Source of the DNA: JASLBX01 sp036373915
GTDB lineage: Bacteria > Actinomycetota > Actinomycetes > Jiangellales > Jiangellaceae
Assembly (NCBI GenBank): GCA_036373915.1
Contig: DASUUU010000113.1
Location: 13,475 to 77,474 of the forward strand
Direction: 5' to 3'
Length of the DNA stretch: 64,000 bases
Part shown: positions 1 to 8,312 of the stretch, piece after piece
Layout: every line of letters starts with the position of its first letter
How positions within the stretch are numbered: position 1 is the stretch's first letter
Position numbers and translations under genes: made by a program
Notes under the pieces: model-generated
Seen by the model: the letters and a program-made list of their open reading frames with translations, nothing else
What the model was told of the DNA's origin: nothing
Database searches by the model: none

Positions 1-285
1 CCCGAACGGCACGGCGGTCACTATGCCGGCCAGCGCACCCAGGACCACGCGCCGCACGCTGGCACCAACGTGCAAAAGGTACTCTCCCGACGTCCACATC
101 TCGCCCCACGCCCGGACAACGTCGGTGATCTGCGGGAACGTCCGCGCCTCGACACCAGTCACCTCTACCACGACCACCCAGATGATGGCGAGGGCGACGA
201 AGGGAACGGCAAACCAGAACGCAGCGCCGAGCCGGCGGGACAGATTACTGCCCCGCCGGCTCGGCCTAGTACTAGACGACGACAA
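1..285 (-). CDS. ABC transporter permease, N-terminal part (cut by window start)
   Basis: This is the N-terminal 95 residues of a SsuC/TauC-type inner-membrane permease; the rest lies left of the window. The reading frame begins at a TTG at 283-285 preceded by GAGG five bases upstream, and an in-frame stop at 298-300 rules out an earlier start. After a basic N-terminus there is one hydrophobic segment, then a stretch (TFPQITDVV, GEYLLHVGASVRRVV) that matches the conserved 'P..V...G.L..H...S..R' start of sulfonate/nitrate-type permeases. It directly follows the binding-protein gene (17 bases), so the two form one transport operon. Substrate is not readable from the sequence. Confidence 0.85.
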   Translation of the reverse strand, partial: MSSSSTRPSRRGSNLSRRLGAAFWFAVPFVALAIIWVVVVEVTGVEARTFPQITDVVRAWGEMWTSGEYLLHVGASVRRVVLGALAGIVTAVPFG

Positions 286-302
286 TGCGTCCTCGGTTCA
301 GA

Positions 303-1478
303 TCATTCCGGGCAAGCGGCCTGCGCCTCACTGCGTTCGAAGACGTAGTCTGGCGTGATCACTGCCGCTTCAGGTATCTCCGGCAGATCCTCGAACAGTT
401 CGGGGTTGTTCTCCATGACGCTCAGGATGGGCGCGGGCATGAAATGATCGTTGGGGTCGTACGTCCCCTCGACGACATCCATGTCTGCGAAGAGCTGCAA
501 CATCGTGTCCAGCGCCAGGTAGTTGCAGGCCGAGAACCGCGGGTCGAGCTGGATGATGTTGTACTGCATCGCTTCCTGCGCGACTTCGATCTCGGTGCCT
601 GGAATCCACCGCACTGTCACGTCAGCGGCCTCGTCGGGATTCATCCGCATCCAGTGGTCGGCCGCTGCGCGCGCGGTCAGCACGGCCTCGACCGTCTCCG
701 GATTGTTCTCGACGTAATCCCTGGTGGAGACGATGTATCCGATGTAGGCGATGTATCCACCGCCACGGACCACGTCGTAGGCGCCGTCGATGGTCTCACG
801 GATCGTGATCGGCCACGGGTCCCAGACGACCGCCGCGTCGATTCCCCCGGTCTCAATGGCGGCGGCCATGTCCGGCGGCGCGGTGTTGACGACCTCGACG
901 TCGTCCGGCGCCAGCCCGGCTTCCTCGAGGACGCCGAGAAGATACAGCTGGTTGATCGAACCGATGGACACGCCGACCCGCTTGCCCTGGAGGGTGGTCA
1001 GGTCATCGGGATCGATTCCCGAGTCCTGGCTGGCCACCATTGCCATCGTCTCGTCGATGCCGAGCTGGCTAGAGCTTCCCGAGTAGTTGCCGAGGTAGAC
1101 CAGGTCCATGCCCTGAAGCACGGCACCGAAGCTCGGAGTGCCGACCTGTACGAAGTCGACCTCACCGGCGTCCAGCGCGGCGAGCGCGTCGACGCCGGTC
1201 GGGAATGGCTGTGCCAGTTCCACGTCCAGGTTCAGCTCGTCGTAAAAGCCCAGGTCCAGGGCCACGGCGGCGCCCATCTGGTCGACGGCCGAGACATAAC
1301 CGATCGTCACTTCCGTGAGCTCGGGAAGCTCAGGGCTCGGCTCCGCCGCACCTTCTGTTTCCTCCGCTTCGGTCGGCTCGGTCTCCGGCGCGTCGTCATC
1401 GTCGCCGCCACAGGCCACCAGCACCGAGAGCGCTGCTCCGCACGCCACTACCACTCGTAACCGCGAAGACAGAGACAC
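303..1478 (-). CDS. ABC transporter substrate-binding lipoprotein (NMT1/SsuA/TauA-like)
   Basis: A 391-residue periplasmic-type solute-binding lipoprotein of the nitrate/sulfonate/taurine/pyrimidine-precursor class. I start it at the GTG at 1478 because AGGAGG lies four bases upstream and the product then opens with a lipoprotein signal: basic start, hydrophobic core and lipobox LVAC with Cys at residue 23, followed by an acidic linker rich in Asp, Glu and Pro. The body has the NMT1-like pattern (TIGYVSAVDQMGAAVALDLGFYDE, later VGVSIGSINQLYLLG and DAAVVWDPWP). It is co-transcribed with the permease and divergent from the aldolase/kinase/IclR genes, which suggests that it imports the compound they break down. 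A longer in-frame start at 1556 would spoil the signal peptide. Confidence 0.9.
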   Translation of the reverse strand: MSLSSRLRVVVACGAALSVLVACGGDDDDAPETEPTEAEETEGAAEPSPELPELTEVTIGYVSAVDQMGAAVALDLGFYDELNLDVELAQPFPTGVDALAALDAGEVDFVQVGTPSFGAVLQGMDLVYLGNYSGSSSQLGIDETMAMVASQDSGIDPDDLTTLQGKRVGVSIGSINQLYLLGVLEEAGLAPDDVEVVNTAPPDMAAAIETGGIDAAVVWDPWPITIRETIDGAYDVVRGGGYIAYIGYIVSTRDYVENNPETVEAVLTARAAADHWMRMNPDEAADVTVRWIPGTEIEVAQEAMQYNIIQLDPRFSACNYLALDTMLQLFADMDVVEGTYDPNDHFMPAPILSVMENNPELFEDLPEIPEAAVITPDYVFERSEAQAACPE

Positions 1479-1495
1479 ATCGCCTCCTAGTTTTG

Positions 1496-1516
1496 GAATA
1501 TGAAATGATGTTTCAT
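1496..1516. promoter_or_regulatory. Operator-like palindrome upstream of the binding-protein gene
   Basis: ATGAAATGATGTTTCAT in this stretch is a perfect inverted repeat (ATGAAA, five-base centre, TTTCAT). It sits just upstream of the ribosome site of the minus-strand transporter gene, inside the roughly 200-bp divergent promoter region. It is AT-rich compared with its surroundings. A regulator site, most simply for the IclR protein encoded at 3380, is inferred. Confidence 0.45.
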
Positions 1517-1645
1517 ACTTTTGCATTAGACGCATCGACATTAGGGGCGCCAACACTCGCTGTCAACAGTCCGAGCGCGTGTTTTCGATCAGTTCTCCCG
1601 ATCGTTGTAGTGCTCGCGGCAGGCCCGGTATTCTGCATCAGAAAT

Positions 1646-1660
1646 CGGAACTCCGTTTCA
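1646..1660. promoter_or_regulatory. IclR-type operator candidate upstream of the aldolase gene
   Basis: CGGAACTCCGTTTCA is a near-perfect palindrome (GGAAC, TCC, GTTTC) 22 bases before the aldolase start. Many actinobacterial IclR regulators bind sites of the form GGAAC-N-GTTCC, and an IclR gene closes this operon, so autoregulation is plausible. The assignment rests on shape and position only. Confidence 0.45.
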
Positions 1661-1682
1661 ATATTCGACACAAGGATGGCTG

Positions 1683-2330
1683 ATGGAGTACAGCGATAGC
1701 GTCATCCAGGGCTTCGTTGCCCTGTCGACGGCTTCGGTGAGCGATGCGCTCGTGCAGATCGGCAAGCCGGGCACGATGCAATCGGAGATCAAGCCCGTCG
1801 TCAAGGGCAAGCTCGTAGGCCCGGCGGTGACGGTTCTCGAGGAACCTGCACCGGGCGCCGGTGCGCCGACCCACACGATGGAAGCAATCGACACAGCAGC
1901 CGCGGGCAGTGTCGTAGTCATCGGGGTGGGCGAAGCCCGCGAGGTCGCTTTGTGGGGAGGCCTGATGACGGCCGGCGCGGCCGCGCGCGGTGTGGCCGGT
2001 GCTGTTCTCGACGGCGCAGCCCGCGACGTGGAGGAGATCGAACGCGACTTCGGCCTGCCGATCTATGCGCGTTCCGTCTCGCCGAACACCACGGTCGGCT
2101 CGTATCGGACCGTCGCCAACGGGGTGCCGGTCCGCTGTGGTGGCGTCATGGTCAATCCCGGCGACCTGATCGTCGCCGACCGGGACGGTGTCGTGGTCGT
2201 TCCTGCCGACCTGGTCGACGACGTGCTCGCGCGCGGGCAGGAGATCGAGGCTCGGGAGCAGCAGATGACGGCCCGCATCCGGGCGCTGGGGTCGATCAGC
2301 AAGGCGTTCGCCGAGTTCAACCGGATCTGA
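1683..2330 (+). CDS. RraA-family aldolase/decarboxylase (HMG/CHA aldolase-like)
   Basis: A 215-residue protein of the RraA/MenG-like superfamily, which contains metal-dependent class II aldolases and oxaloacetate decarboxylases that cleave 4-hydroxy-4-methyl-2-oxoglutarate or 4-carboxy-4-hydroxy-2-oxoadipate to pyruvate. Diagnostic parts are the GGLMTAGAAARG loop (about residues 92-103), the DGAARD metal/pyruvate site (D110, R114, D115) and the NPGDLIVADRDGVVVVP block near the end. Catabolic context favours an enzyme over the RNase E-inhibitor role of E. coli RraA. The start at 1683 has AAGGA six bases upstream. It is first in an operon with the sugar kinase and IclR gene. The exact substrate is unknown. 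Confidence 0.85.
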   Translation: MEYSDSVIQGFVALSTASVSDALVQIGKPGTMQSEIKPVVKGKLVGPAVTVLEEPAPGAGAPTHTMEAIDTAAAGSVVVIGVGEAREVALWGGLMTAGAAARGVAGAVLDGAARDVEEIERDFGLPIYARSVSPNTTVGSYRTVANGVPVRCGGVMVNPGDLIVADRDGVVVVPADLVDDVLARGQEIEAREQQMTARIRALGSISKAFAEFNRI

Positions 2331-2333
2331 GCA

Positions 2334-3329
2334 ATGACCGCTCAGGCCCCCGGCGAGACATCGATGCCGGCCCAACCCGACGTGCTGTCGCTCGGCGAGG
2401 CCATGGTGGAGCTGAGCGCCCGCGAGCCGGTCCGGCTGCGGGACGCTCGGACCTTCGTCCTGGGCTGGGGTGGCGACACCTCCAACGTCGCCGTTGCCGT
2501 GCGCCGGCTCGGCCGGACCTCCAGCTACGTGACAAGGGTGGGCGACGACGAGTTCGGCGCGAACCTGCTGGACCTGTGGCGGCGTGAAGGCGTCGATACG
2601 AGTGGGGTCGGCGTAGATCCGGGCCGGCCCACCGGCCTCTACCTACTCTCTCGCCCGCCCGAGGGCCCGCACAGCTTCACCTACTACCGAGCCGGTTCGG
2701 CCGCTTCCGCGATGCGGCCTGCCGACCTGCCTGAGCAGTTGCTGCGTAGTGCACGCATCGTGCACACGTCCGGCATCACCCAGGCCATCGGCACCGGCCC
2801 ATGCGACACCGCGTTTGCCGCTCTCCGGATCGCGCGCGAGGCGGGCGTGACCACGAGCTACGACCCCAACCTGCGGCCGGCACTGTGGTCGCTGGATCGC
2901 GCGCGGGCCGTGATCATGGCCACCTTGGCGCTCGCCGACATCGCATTGCCCAGCCTGGAGGACGCGCGCGCACTCACCGGGCTGGACGATCCGGCCGCGA
3001 TCGCGGACGAGTTGCTGGACAAAGGCCCGAAGGTTGTCGCGCTCAAGCTGGGAGCCGCAGGAGCCTTGATCGCCGACGCAGAAGGGCACACGATCGTCGC
3101 GCCCTACGAGGTTCCGGCTGTCGATCCGGCCGGTGCCGGCGACACCTTCGATGCCGCCTTCCTGACGGCGTGGCTCGATGGCAACGAACCTTCCGAGTGT
3201 GCCGAGTTCGCGAACGCGGCCGCGGCGTTGACCACCACGGATATCGGGTGTGTCGGCCCCATTCCCACGCGTGACGCCTTGGACGCGCTTCGCGCCGCGC
3301 AGGGGCGCCGAAACCGCTCCCGGGCCTGA
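2334..3329 (+). CDS. PfkB-family sugar kinase, probably 2-keto-3-deoxygluconate kinase-like
   Basis: A 331-residue ribokinase/PfkB-family kinase. The N-terminal substrate-binding part (VLSLGEAMVEL then GWGGDTSNVAVAVRRLGRTSSYVTRVGDD) is of the KdgK type, and the C-terminal PfkB signature DPAGAGDTFDAAF (about residues 264-276) carries the catalytic Asp of GAGD. It would phosphorylate a sugar or keto-sugar acid after uptake. It begins three bases after the aldolase stop. The ATG at 2334 lacks a clear ribosome site, and the ATG at 2364 (MPAQPDVLSLGE) is an alternative. Substrate is inferred from family and context only. Confidence 0.85.
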   Translation: MTAQAPGETSMPAQPDVLSLGEAMVELSAREPVRLRDARTFVLGWGGDTSNVAVAVRRLGRTSSYVTRVGDDEFGANLLDLWRREGVDTSGVGVDPGRPTGLYLLSRPPEGPHSFTYYRAGSAASAMRPADLPEQLLRSARIVHTSGITQAIGTGPCDTAFAALRIAREAGVTTSYDPNLRPALWSLDRARAVIMATLALADIALPSLEDARALTGLDDPAAIADELLDKGPKVVALKLGAAGALIADAEGHTIVAPYEVPAVDPAGAGDTFDAAFLTAWLDGNEPSECAEFANAAAALTTTDIGCVGPIPTRDALDALRAAQGRRNRSRA

Positions 3330-3379
3330 CCTCTCCAGGACAACCCGGGCCGGCGCCGCCTACCGAGGACGGAACCACC

Positions 3380-4153
3380 ATGGCAACAAACCAATCCGCG
3401 CAGCGGGTGCTCGCCGTGCTCGAGTACCTGGCCGATGCCGGCCCGGCCAGCCTGGGTGCGATCGCCCACAACCTCGGCCTCAACAAGAGCACTGCTCACC
3501 GCTTCGTCGGCACTCTTGTTCAGGCCGGTTACGCCCGCCAGGACCCGGTCGATCGCACCTACTCGCTGACCACGCGGGTCGTCGAGGTCGGCTCAAGAGT
3601 GATGCAGCGACTGGAGATTCACCGGGTGCTTCGCCCGGTGCTGGACGATCTCGCACGCATTGCGGGTGAGACGGTTCATCTCGGCATCCTCGACGGCCAC
3701 GACCTCGTCTACATCGACAAGGTCGAAGGCAATGCCTCCGTTCACATGGCCTCACGGGTGGGATCGCGAGGAACCTGCCACTCCACCGCCCTCGGTAAGG
3801 TCCTGCTGGCCGGGCGAGCGGAGGAGGAGTGGCAGAGCTACTGCGAGCACCCGGGTCTGACGCGGCGCACTCCTCGGACCCTCACCTCTGCCGACGAGTT
3901 GTTCGCCGAGCTAAGGCGGGTCCGCAGAGTCGGGTGGGCCATCGACGACGTCGAGAACGAGGAGGGAATACGCTGTGTCGCCGGGCCGGTGCGTGATCAC
4001 CTGGGCCAAGTGGTCGGCGCAGTGAGCCTGTCCGGCTGGACGGTGAGCATGACAAAGCAGCGGGCGCACGAACTGATTCCGGTACTTCTCGAACACACCA
4101 ACCGAGCCTCAGCGGTACTCGGCTACCGACGGCTCGACCGCGGCTCCACATGA
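3380..4153 (+). CDS. IclR-family transcriptional regulator
   Basis: A 257-residue IclR regulator. The winged helix-turn-helix occupies about residues 5-65 (SAQRVLAVLEYLADAGPASLGAIAHNLGLNKSTAHRFVGTL) and the GAF-like effector domain follows (ETVHLGILDGHDLVYIDKVEG, CHSTALGKVLLA, GIRCVAGPVRD). It is the last gene of the aldolase-kinase operon and most likely controls both that operon and the divergent transporter through the two palindromes at 1496 and 1646. The effector is presumably the imported acid or an intermediate. Confidence 0.92.
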   Translation: MATNQSAQRVLAVLEYLADAGPASLGAIAHNLGLNKSTAHRFVGTLVQAGYARQDPVDRTYSLTTRVVEVGSRVMQRLEIHRVLRPVLDDLARIAGETVHLGILDGHDLVYIDKVEGNASVHMASRVGSRGTCHSTALGKVLLAGRAEEEWQSYCEHPGLTRRTPRTLTSADELFAELRRVRRVGWAIDDVENEEGIRCVAGPVRDHLGQVVGAVSLSGWTVSMTKQRAHELIPVLLEHTNRASAVLGYRRLDRGST

Positions 4154-4266
4154 CTGAGATGTTACTCGCCGGTTGACTCTGGACCCGCCCCTTGTCGATT
4201 ACCCGGCGATCTTCTAGGGTAACCGGCTGGATCATTCATCGCCATGCGGCCGGGCAGAGAGGCGCC

Positions 4267-5031
4267 ATGGAACCCCTGCAAGAGCTCTTCCAGTACGGAG
4301 CAGCGACCCCAGTACTCGCCTTCGCGCTTGCATCGATCGGTGCCGGGTTGGGGTTGAGGTGCCTGGTGCGAGCCGTCCAGGGCAGCAAGAGTGCGGAGCG
4401 GCGCTGGTTAGTGATCGGCGCCGTCGCCATCGGCGCCGGAGTCTGGACGATGCACCTGATCGCGATGCTCGGCTTCCGGGTGGAAGGCTCCCCCGTCCGC
4501 TACGACGTGATGCTGACCATCCTCAGCCTCGTCGTCGCCGTCGTTCTGTCCGCCGTCGGTGTCTTCACCGTCGCCTACAGTCCTTCCCAGTTACGTGGGG
4601 TGCTGCTAGGCGGTACCTGTATCGGCATCGGCATCGCCGGTATGCACTACGTCGGCATCGCCGCGATGCGGGTACACGGCACCATGACGCGCGATACCGG
4701 CCTGCTGATCCTCTCGGCGGCCATCGCCGTAGGTGCGACGATCATCGCCCTCCTGATCACGTTCGGGCTTCAGGGTGCGCGGGGAGCCATCGCGGCAGCA
4801 ATCGTGATGGCGGCCGGGGCCGGCGCGACCGAGTACCTCGGGATAGCCGCCGTGCAGATCGAGATCACCCAGGGAACGTCGGTCCTGCCCGGCGCGGGCG
4901 CGGTCGAGTTCGTCTTCCCACTGATCGTGGTCTTCGGCTCATTCCTCTTCCTGGCGTCGGCGTTCGTCGCGCTGTCGCCGGTCAACCAAGATCGTCCAGT
5001 GAGCGGCCCGGCGTTGGCTGCGAGGCAGTGA
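4267..5031 (+). CDS. MHYT-domain integral membrane sensor protein
   Basis: A 254-residue protein with about seven hydrophobic segments and no fused output domain. MHYT repeats are recognisable as WTMHLIAMLGF (about 61-71) and GMHYVGIAAM (about 131-140). A third, ATEYLGIAAVQ (about 191-201), has lost the Met-His pair. MHYT domains are proposed to bind copper through these Met/His residues and sense oxygen, CO or NO; that is family knowledge, not shown here. I use the ATG at 4267; an earlier in-frame start would add a basic, unconvincing leader. It lies 33 bases before the conservon and runs the same way, so it may be a co-transcribed input component. Confidence 0.88.
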   Translation: MEPLQELFQYGAATPVLAFALASIGAGLGLRCLVRAVQGSKSAERRWLVIGAVAIGAGVWTMHLIAMLGFRVEGSPVRYDVMLTILSLVVAVVLSAVGVFTVAYSPSQLRGVLLGGTCIGIGIAGMHYVGIAAMRVHGTMTRDTGLLILSAAIAVGATIIALLITFGLQGARGAIAAAIVMAAGAGATEYLGIAAVQIEITQGTSVLPGAGAVEFVFPLIVVFGSFLFLASAFVALSPVNQDRPVSGPALAARQ

Positions 5032-5064
5032 GACTTTCCCAACCAGAGACTGATCGAGGCAGGC

Positions 5065-7503
5065 ATGCAAGATCATCAGGGTGATAGGTACGCCGAGCAC
5101 GATGGTGCCACCAGCGACAGCCCCGACCCGATCCCGGAGCCGATGACCCCGTCAGGTCCCCGGCACGCGACCCGCCGCAGCACGGGGCGGAGCAAGCCAT
5201 CGCGGTTCTTCCGGCCACGATCGGTCCGGGCCAAGATCGTCGCCGTGCTCATGGTGCCGGTTGTCTCGCTGATGGCGCTGTGGGGTTTCGCCGCTGTCAC
5301 GACCACCCAGAGCATCGCGGCGGTGCAGCAACTCAAGGACGTCAACGCGACCCTGCTCGCCCCGATCGGCGATTTCATCACCGCCGTCCAAGACGAGCGC
5401 ACCGCTGCGGCGCAGCTCCTGGCGTCGGACGAGGTACCGCAGGACGGATTCCTGGCGGCCGCAGAGCAGACCGACGCCGCGGTGGCGGCGTTGCGCGACA
5501 GCGTCGCTCGCAGCAGCACTGACGCGGCCGCGCTCGACTCACGGCTGCCCGAACGCATCCAGTCCCTTGTCGACGCCGCCGACTACGTGACGACCATCCG
5601 ATCGCGAGTGCGCGACAGGAACGTCAGCTGGCTCGCGGCATACGACGCGTACACGAACACGATCCGGTCCGGCTTCAGCGCGACGACACTGCTGGCCGAG
5701 CTAGAAGCGCCTGGCGTCGCCACCGACCTCCGCTTCGCACTGGAGTTGTCGCTCGCGCGCGAGATGGTCGCCCGCCAGGACGCCGTCATGAGCTCGGCGT
5801 ACGCGATCGACGTGATGACCCAGGCACAGTACGTCGCACTCACAGAGTCGATCCAGGCCGGTCAGGCACTGCTCTGGACGGGGATCGACGATCTGCGGCC
5901 CGGCGCCAACGCGGAGTACCGCGACATCATCGCGAGCACATCGCACCAGACCCTGCGCGGCTTCCAGGACGAGCTCTCCGAGGGGCGAGCCGGCTACCTC
6001 ATCGTCCTGACGATCCCCGAGATCGAGTGGGCCGCGGTGGCCAGGGACGTACAGCGGGAACTGGCCGTGGGTGAGGCGCGGGTGAGCATCATCGCGGCCG
6101 AGGAGGCCGCGCTGTTCGGGTTCGACGTACTCGGCAGCTCCGGTCTCGCCGTGATGCTGGGGCTCGTCGGCGTCGTGCTCGCACTGCTCGTCTCCGTTCT
6201 GGTCGGCCGTGGACTCGTCGTCGATCTAGCCGGACTCCACGGCAGGGCGATGGACCTCGCGACACGCAAGCTTCCGGCGACGCTTCGCAAGCTGAACTCC
6301 GGGCGCAAGGTCGACCTCGAATCCGAAGCACCCGCTGCCACGTACGGCGACGACGAGGTCAGCCAGGTCGCCGAGGCGCTCGGCGTGGTCCACCGGGCGG
6401 CGGTTCACGCCGCGATCGAACGCTCGGACGTGCTCAGAGGCATATCCGGGGTCTACGTCTTCCTAGCCCGCCGAAGCCAGGTGCTGCTGCACCGGCAACT
6501 AGCCCTGCTCGACACCATGGAGCGCCGCACCGACGATGCCGAGCAGCTCGAAGACCTGTTCCGGCTCGACCACCTGACCACCCGGATGCGGCGGCTCACC
6601 GAGAGCCTTGTCATTCTTTCGGGGATGACACCGGCGCGCCGGTGGAGCAAGCCCGTAGCCGTCATGGATGTCGTCCGCGCGGCGGTGGCCGAGGTGGAGG
6701 ACTTCACGCGGGTCGAGGTCATGCAGTTGCCGCACATCCGCGTCGCCGGCGCAGCGGTCGCAGACTTGATCCACCTGGTCGCCGAGCTCGTCGAGAACGC
6801 CGTCGTCTTCTCGCCACCGCACACCAAGGCACTCGTACGCGGTGAGCTGGTCGGCGCCGGCATGGCGTTGGAGGTCGAAGACCGTGGGCTCGGGATGAGC
6901 CCGGAGGCGATGGAACAGGCGAACCGGCGAATCAAGGACACCGATCAGATCGACCTGCTCGAAGCAGACCAACTCGGACTTTTCGTCGTCAACCGCCTGG
7001 CCCAACGCCACAACATCGATGTGACACTGCGCCGCTCGCCCTACGGAGGCGTAACGGCGATCCTGCTGATCCCCGAGGAGTTGCTGGAGAAGCCCGGCGA
7101 ACTCGAGGGCCACCCGTCGGACGAGGTTCAGGTGGCTGAAGAACCTGCACCCGAGTATCGCCAGCTGACCACGGTCGGGACGAGGTTCGCAGTCTCCGAC
7201 GACGCGCCGGGACCACGACAAGCTCCAGCGGAGCCCGCCAGCCGGTTCGCGCACATCATGCCCGCGCAGCAGCGGCCCGAGGGCCGACCCGAGGGCATGG
7301 ACGAGCTGCCGCGGCGGGTCAGGTTGACGAACCTTTCCCCCGAACTCCGACGGGCGCCGAACGCAGCGGCAGGCAGCGCAGAGCAGAAGGAGACCCGCAG
7401 CCCCGAGCAAGCCAGGGCGACATTCTCCGCACTGCGGAACGGGTGGCTGCGAGGTCAGTCGGACAATCTGGATAACTCGTGGCAAGGGAGACAAGATCGA
7501 TGA
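5065..7503 (+). CDS. Conservon sensor histidine kinase-like protein (CvnA type) with nitrate/nitrite-sensing domain
   Basis: An 812-residue membrane protein. A disordered polar N-terminus (1-55) precedes a transmembrane helix (about 58-78), an extracytoplasmic helical NIT-type sensing domain (about 80-345), and a second helix (about 350-375). A HisKA-like segment with LFRLDHLTTRMRR holds the candidate phospho-acceptor His. An HATPase domain has an N box (LVAELVENAVVFSPP) and G boxes (VEDRGLGMS, LGLFVVNRLA). The last 120 residues are low-complexity and Pro/Arg rich. It overlaps the next gene by four bases (ATGA). In Streptomyces, CvnA proteins are membrane sensors that control the downstream GTPase assembly. 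Confidence 0.9.
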   Translation: MQDHQGDRYAEHDGATSDSPDPIPEPMTPSGPRHATRRSTGRSKPSRFFRPRSVRAKIVAVLMVPVVSLMALWGFAAVTTTQSIAAVQQLKDVNATLLAPIGDFITAVQDERTAAAQLLASDEVPQDGFLAAAEQTDAAVAALRDSVARSSTDAAALDSRLPERIQSLVDAADYVTTIRSRVRDRNVSWLAAYDAYTNTIRSGFSATTLLAELEAPGVATDLRFALELSLAREMVARQDAVMSSAYAIDVMTQAQYVALTESIQAGQALLWTGIDDLRPGANAEYRDIIASTSHQTLRGFQDELSEGRAGYLIVLTIPEIEWAAVARDVQRELAVGEARVSIIAAEEAALFGFDVLGSSGLAVMLGLVGVVLALLVSVLVGRGLVVDLAGLHGRAMDLATRKLPATLRKLNSGRKVDLESEAPAATYGDDEVSQVAEALGVVHRAAVHAAIERSDVLRGISGVYVFLARRSQVLLHRQLALLDTMERRTDDAEQLEDLFRLDHLTTRMRRLTESLVILSGMTPARRWSKPVAVMDVVRAAVAEVEDFTRVEVMQLPHIRVAGAAVADLIHLVAELVENAVVFSPPHTKALVRGELVGAGMALEVEDRGLGMSPEAMEQANRRIKDTDQIDLLEADQLGLFVVNRLAQRHNIDVTLRRSPYGGVTAILLIPEELLEKPGELEGHPSDEVQVAEEPAPEYRQLTTVGTRFAVSDDAPGPRQAPAEPASRFAHIMPAQQRPEGRPEGMDELPRRVRLTNLSPELRRAPNAAAGSAEQKETRSPEQARATFSALRNGWLRGQSDNLDNSWQGRQDR

Positions 7504-7928
7504 CGGAGTCGACGCAGCCGGCCGTCGAGCTCACCTGGCTGCTCAACGATCTCGTGGGCAGGGTGGCGGAGATCGAGCATGCCCTCGTGCTATCCGGAGA
7601 TGGGTTGCCGGTGGGCGCATCCGATCATCTGACGCGCGAGGACAGGGAGCGCTTCGCCGCTCTCGCTTCCGGCATTCACAGCCTGGCCAAGGGCACGGGC
7701 GACCATTTCGCCGCGGGTGCGGTCGTCCAGACCATGGTCGAGCTCGAAGGCGGATTCATCTTCGTCGTCGCGGCCGGCGATCGGTCGTGTCTCAGTGTGT
7801 TCTGCGGAGCCAACGCGGACATCGGCGTGGTGGCCTACGAGATGGCCAGATTGGTCAAGCAGGTCCGCGAGCACCTACACGTTCCGTCGCGACCGCAATC
7901 GTTGAGCGGCGCGTGGGCACAGGAGTGA
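7500..7928 (+). CDS. Roadblock/LC7-domain protein (CvnB type)
   Basis: A 142-residue small cytoplasmic protein of the roadblock/LC7 family, which acts as a regulatory platform for small GTPases such as MglB for MglA. The family pattern is clear: LLNDLVGRVAEIEHALVLSGDGLPVGAS, later VVQTMVELEGGFIFVVAAGDRSCLSVFC, then an amphipathic C-terminal helix. The start is the ATG at 7500 that overlaps the kinase stop, preceded by GGGAG, which implies translational coupling. In a conservon this protein is expected to act on the GTPase encoded at 8293. Confidence 0.9.
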   Translation: MTESTQPAVELTWLLNDLVGRVAEIEHALVLSGDGLPVGASDHLTREDRERFAALASGIHSLAKGTGDHFAAGAVVQTMVELEGGFIFVVAAGDRSCLSVFCGANADIGVVAYEMARLVKQVREHLHVPSRPQSLSGAWAQE

Positions 7929-7937
7929 CACGGGTCG

Positions 7938-8312
7938 ATGCCTGACGAGATTCAGGAGTGGTACGACGACGAGGCCGGGCCCCTGGTCCGGTTGTTCGCG
8001 ATGACCGCCGGACGCGCCAAGAGCACTGGCGAGGCGTTCGACCTGATGGCGACCGTCCAGGCCAACCCGGCCGCACGCGACGGGCCGATGTTGTCCCCCG
8101 AGCAGCAGACCCTGCTTGACCTTTGCCGGCTTGCGCCCCAGACCGTCGCCGACATCGCCTCCGAATCCAACCTCCCGGTGGGAGTGGTGCGAGTCCTGCT
8201 CGGAGACCTCTTAGCCGGGGGGCGAATCCTGGTCAACCGCCCCCTTCCGCCCAGCCAGGTCCCAGACCAGCGCATCCTCAGGGAAGTAATCAATGGCCTT
8301 CGCGCGCTCTAA
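7938..8312 (+). CDS. DUF742 protein (CvnC type)
   Basis: A 124-residue DUF742 protein, the third conservon component. The signature is present: GPLVRLFAMTAGR near the start, and a winged-helix-like half (LLDLCRLAPQTVADIASESNLPVGVVRVLLGDLLAGGRILV) ending in LREVINGLRAL. The first half, which in other family members often reads 'VRPYALTGGRT', fits after residue 13. It overlaps the GTPase gene by 20 bases. Biochemical function is unknown for the family, though the fold suggests a DNA- or partner-binding winged helix. Confidence 0.9.
   Translation: MPDEIQEWYDDEAGPLVRLFAMTAGRAKSTGEAFDLMATVQANPAARDGPMLSPEQQTLLDLCRLAPQTVADIASESNLPVGVVRVLLGDLLAGGRILVNRPLPPSQVPDQRILREVINGLRAL

Noticed and set aside
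285..1460. Long plus-strand open frame (391 codons) opposite the binding-protein gene
   Set aside because: It is an antisense shadow: Arg/Val/Asp/His-rich composition, no family similarity, and the opposite strand encodes a clear lipoprotein with signal peptide and ribosome site.
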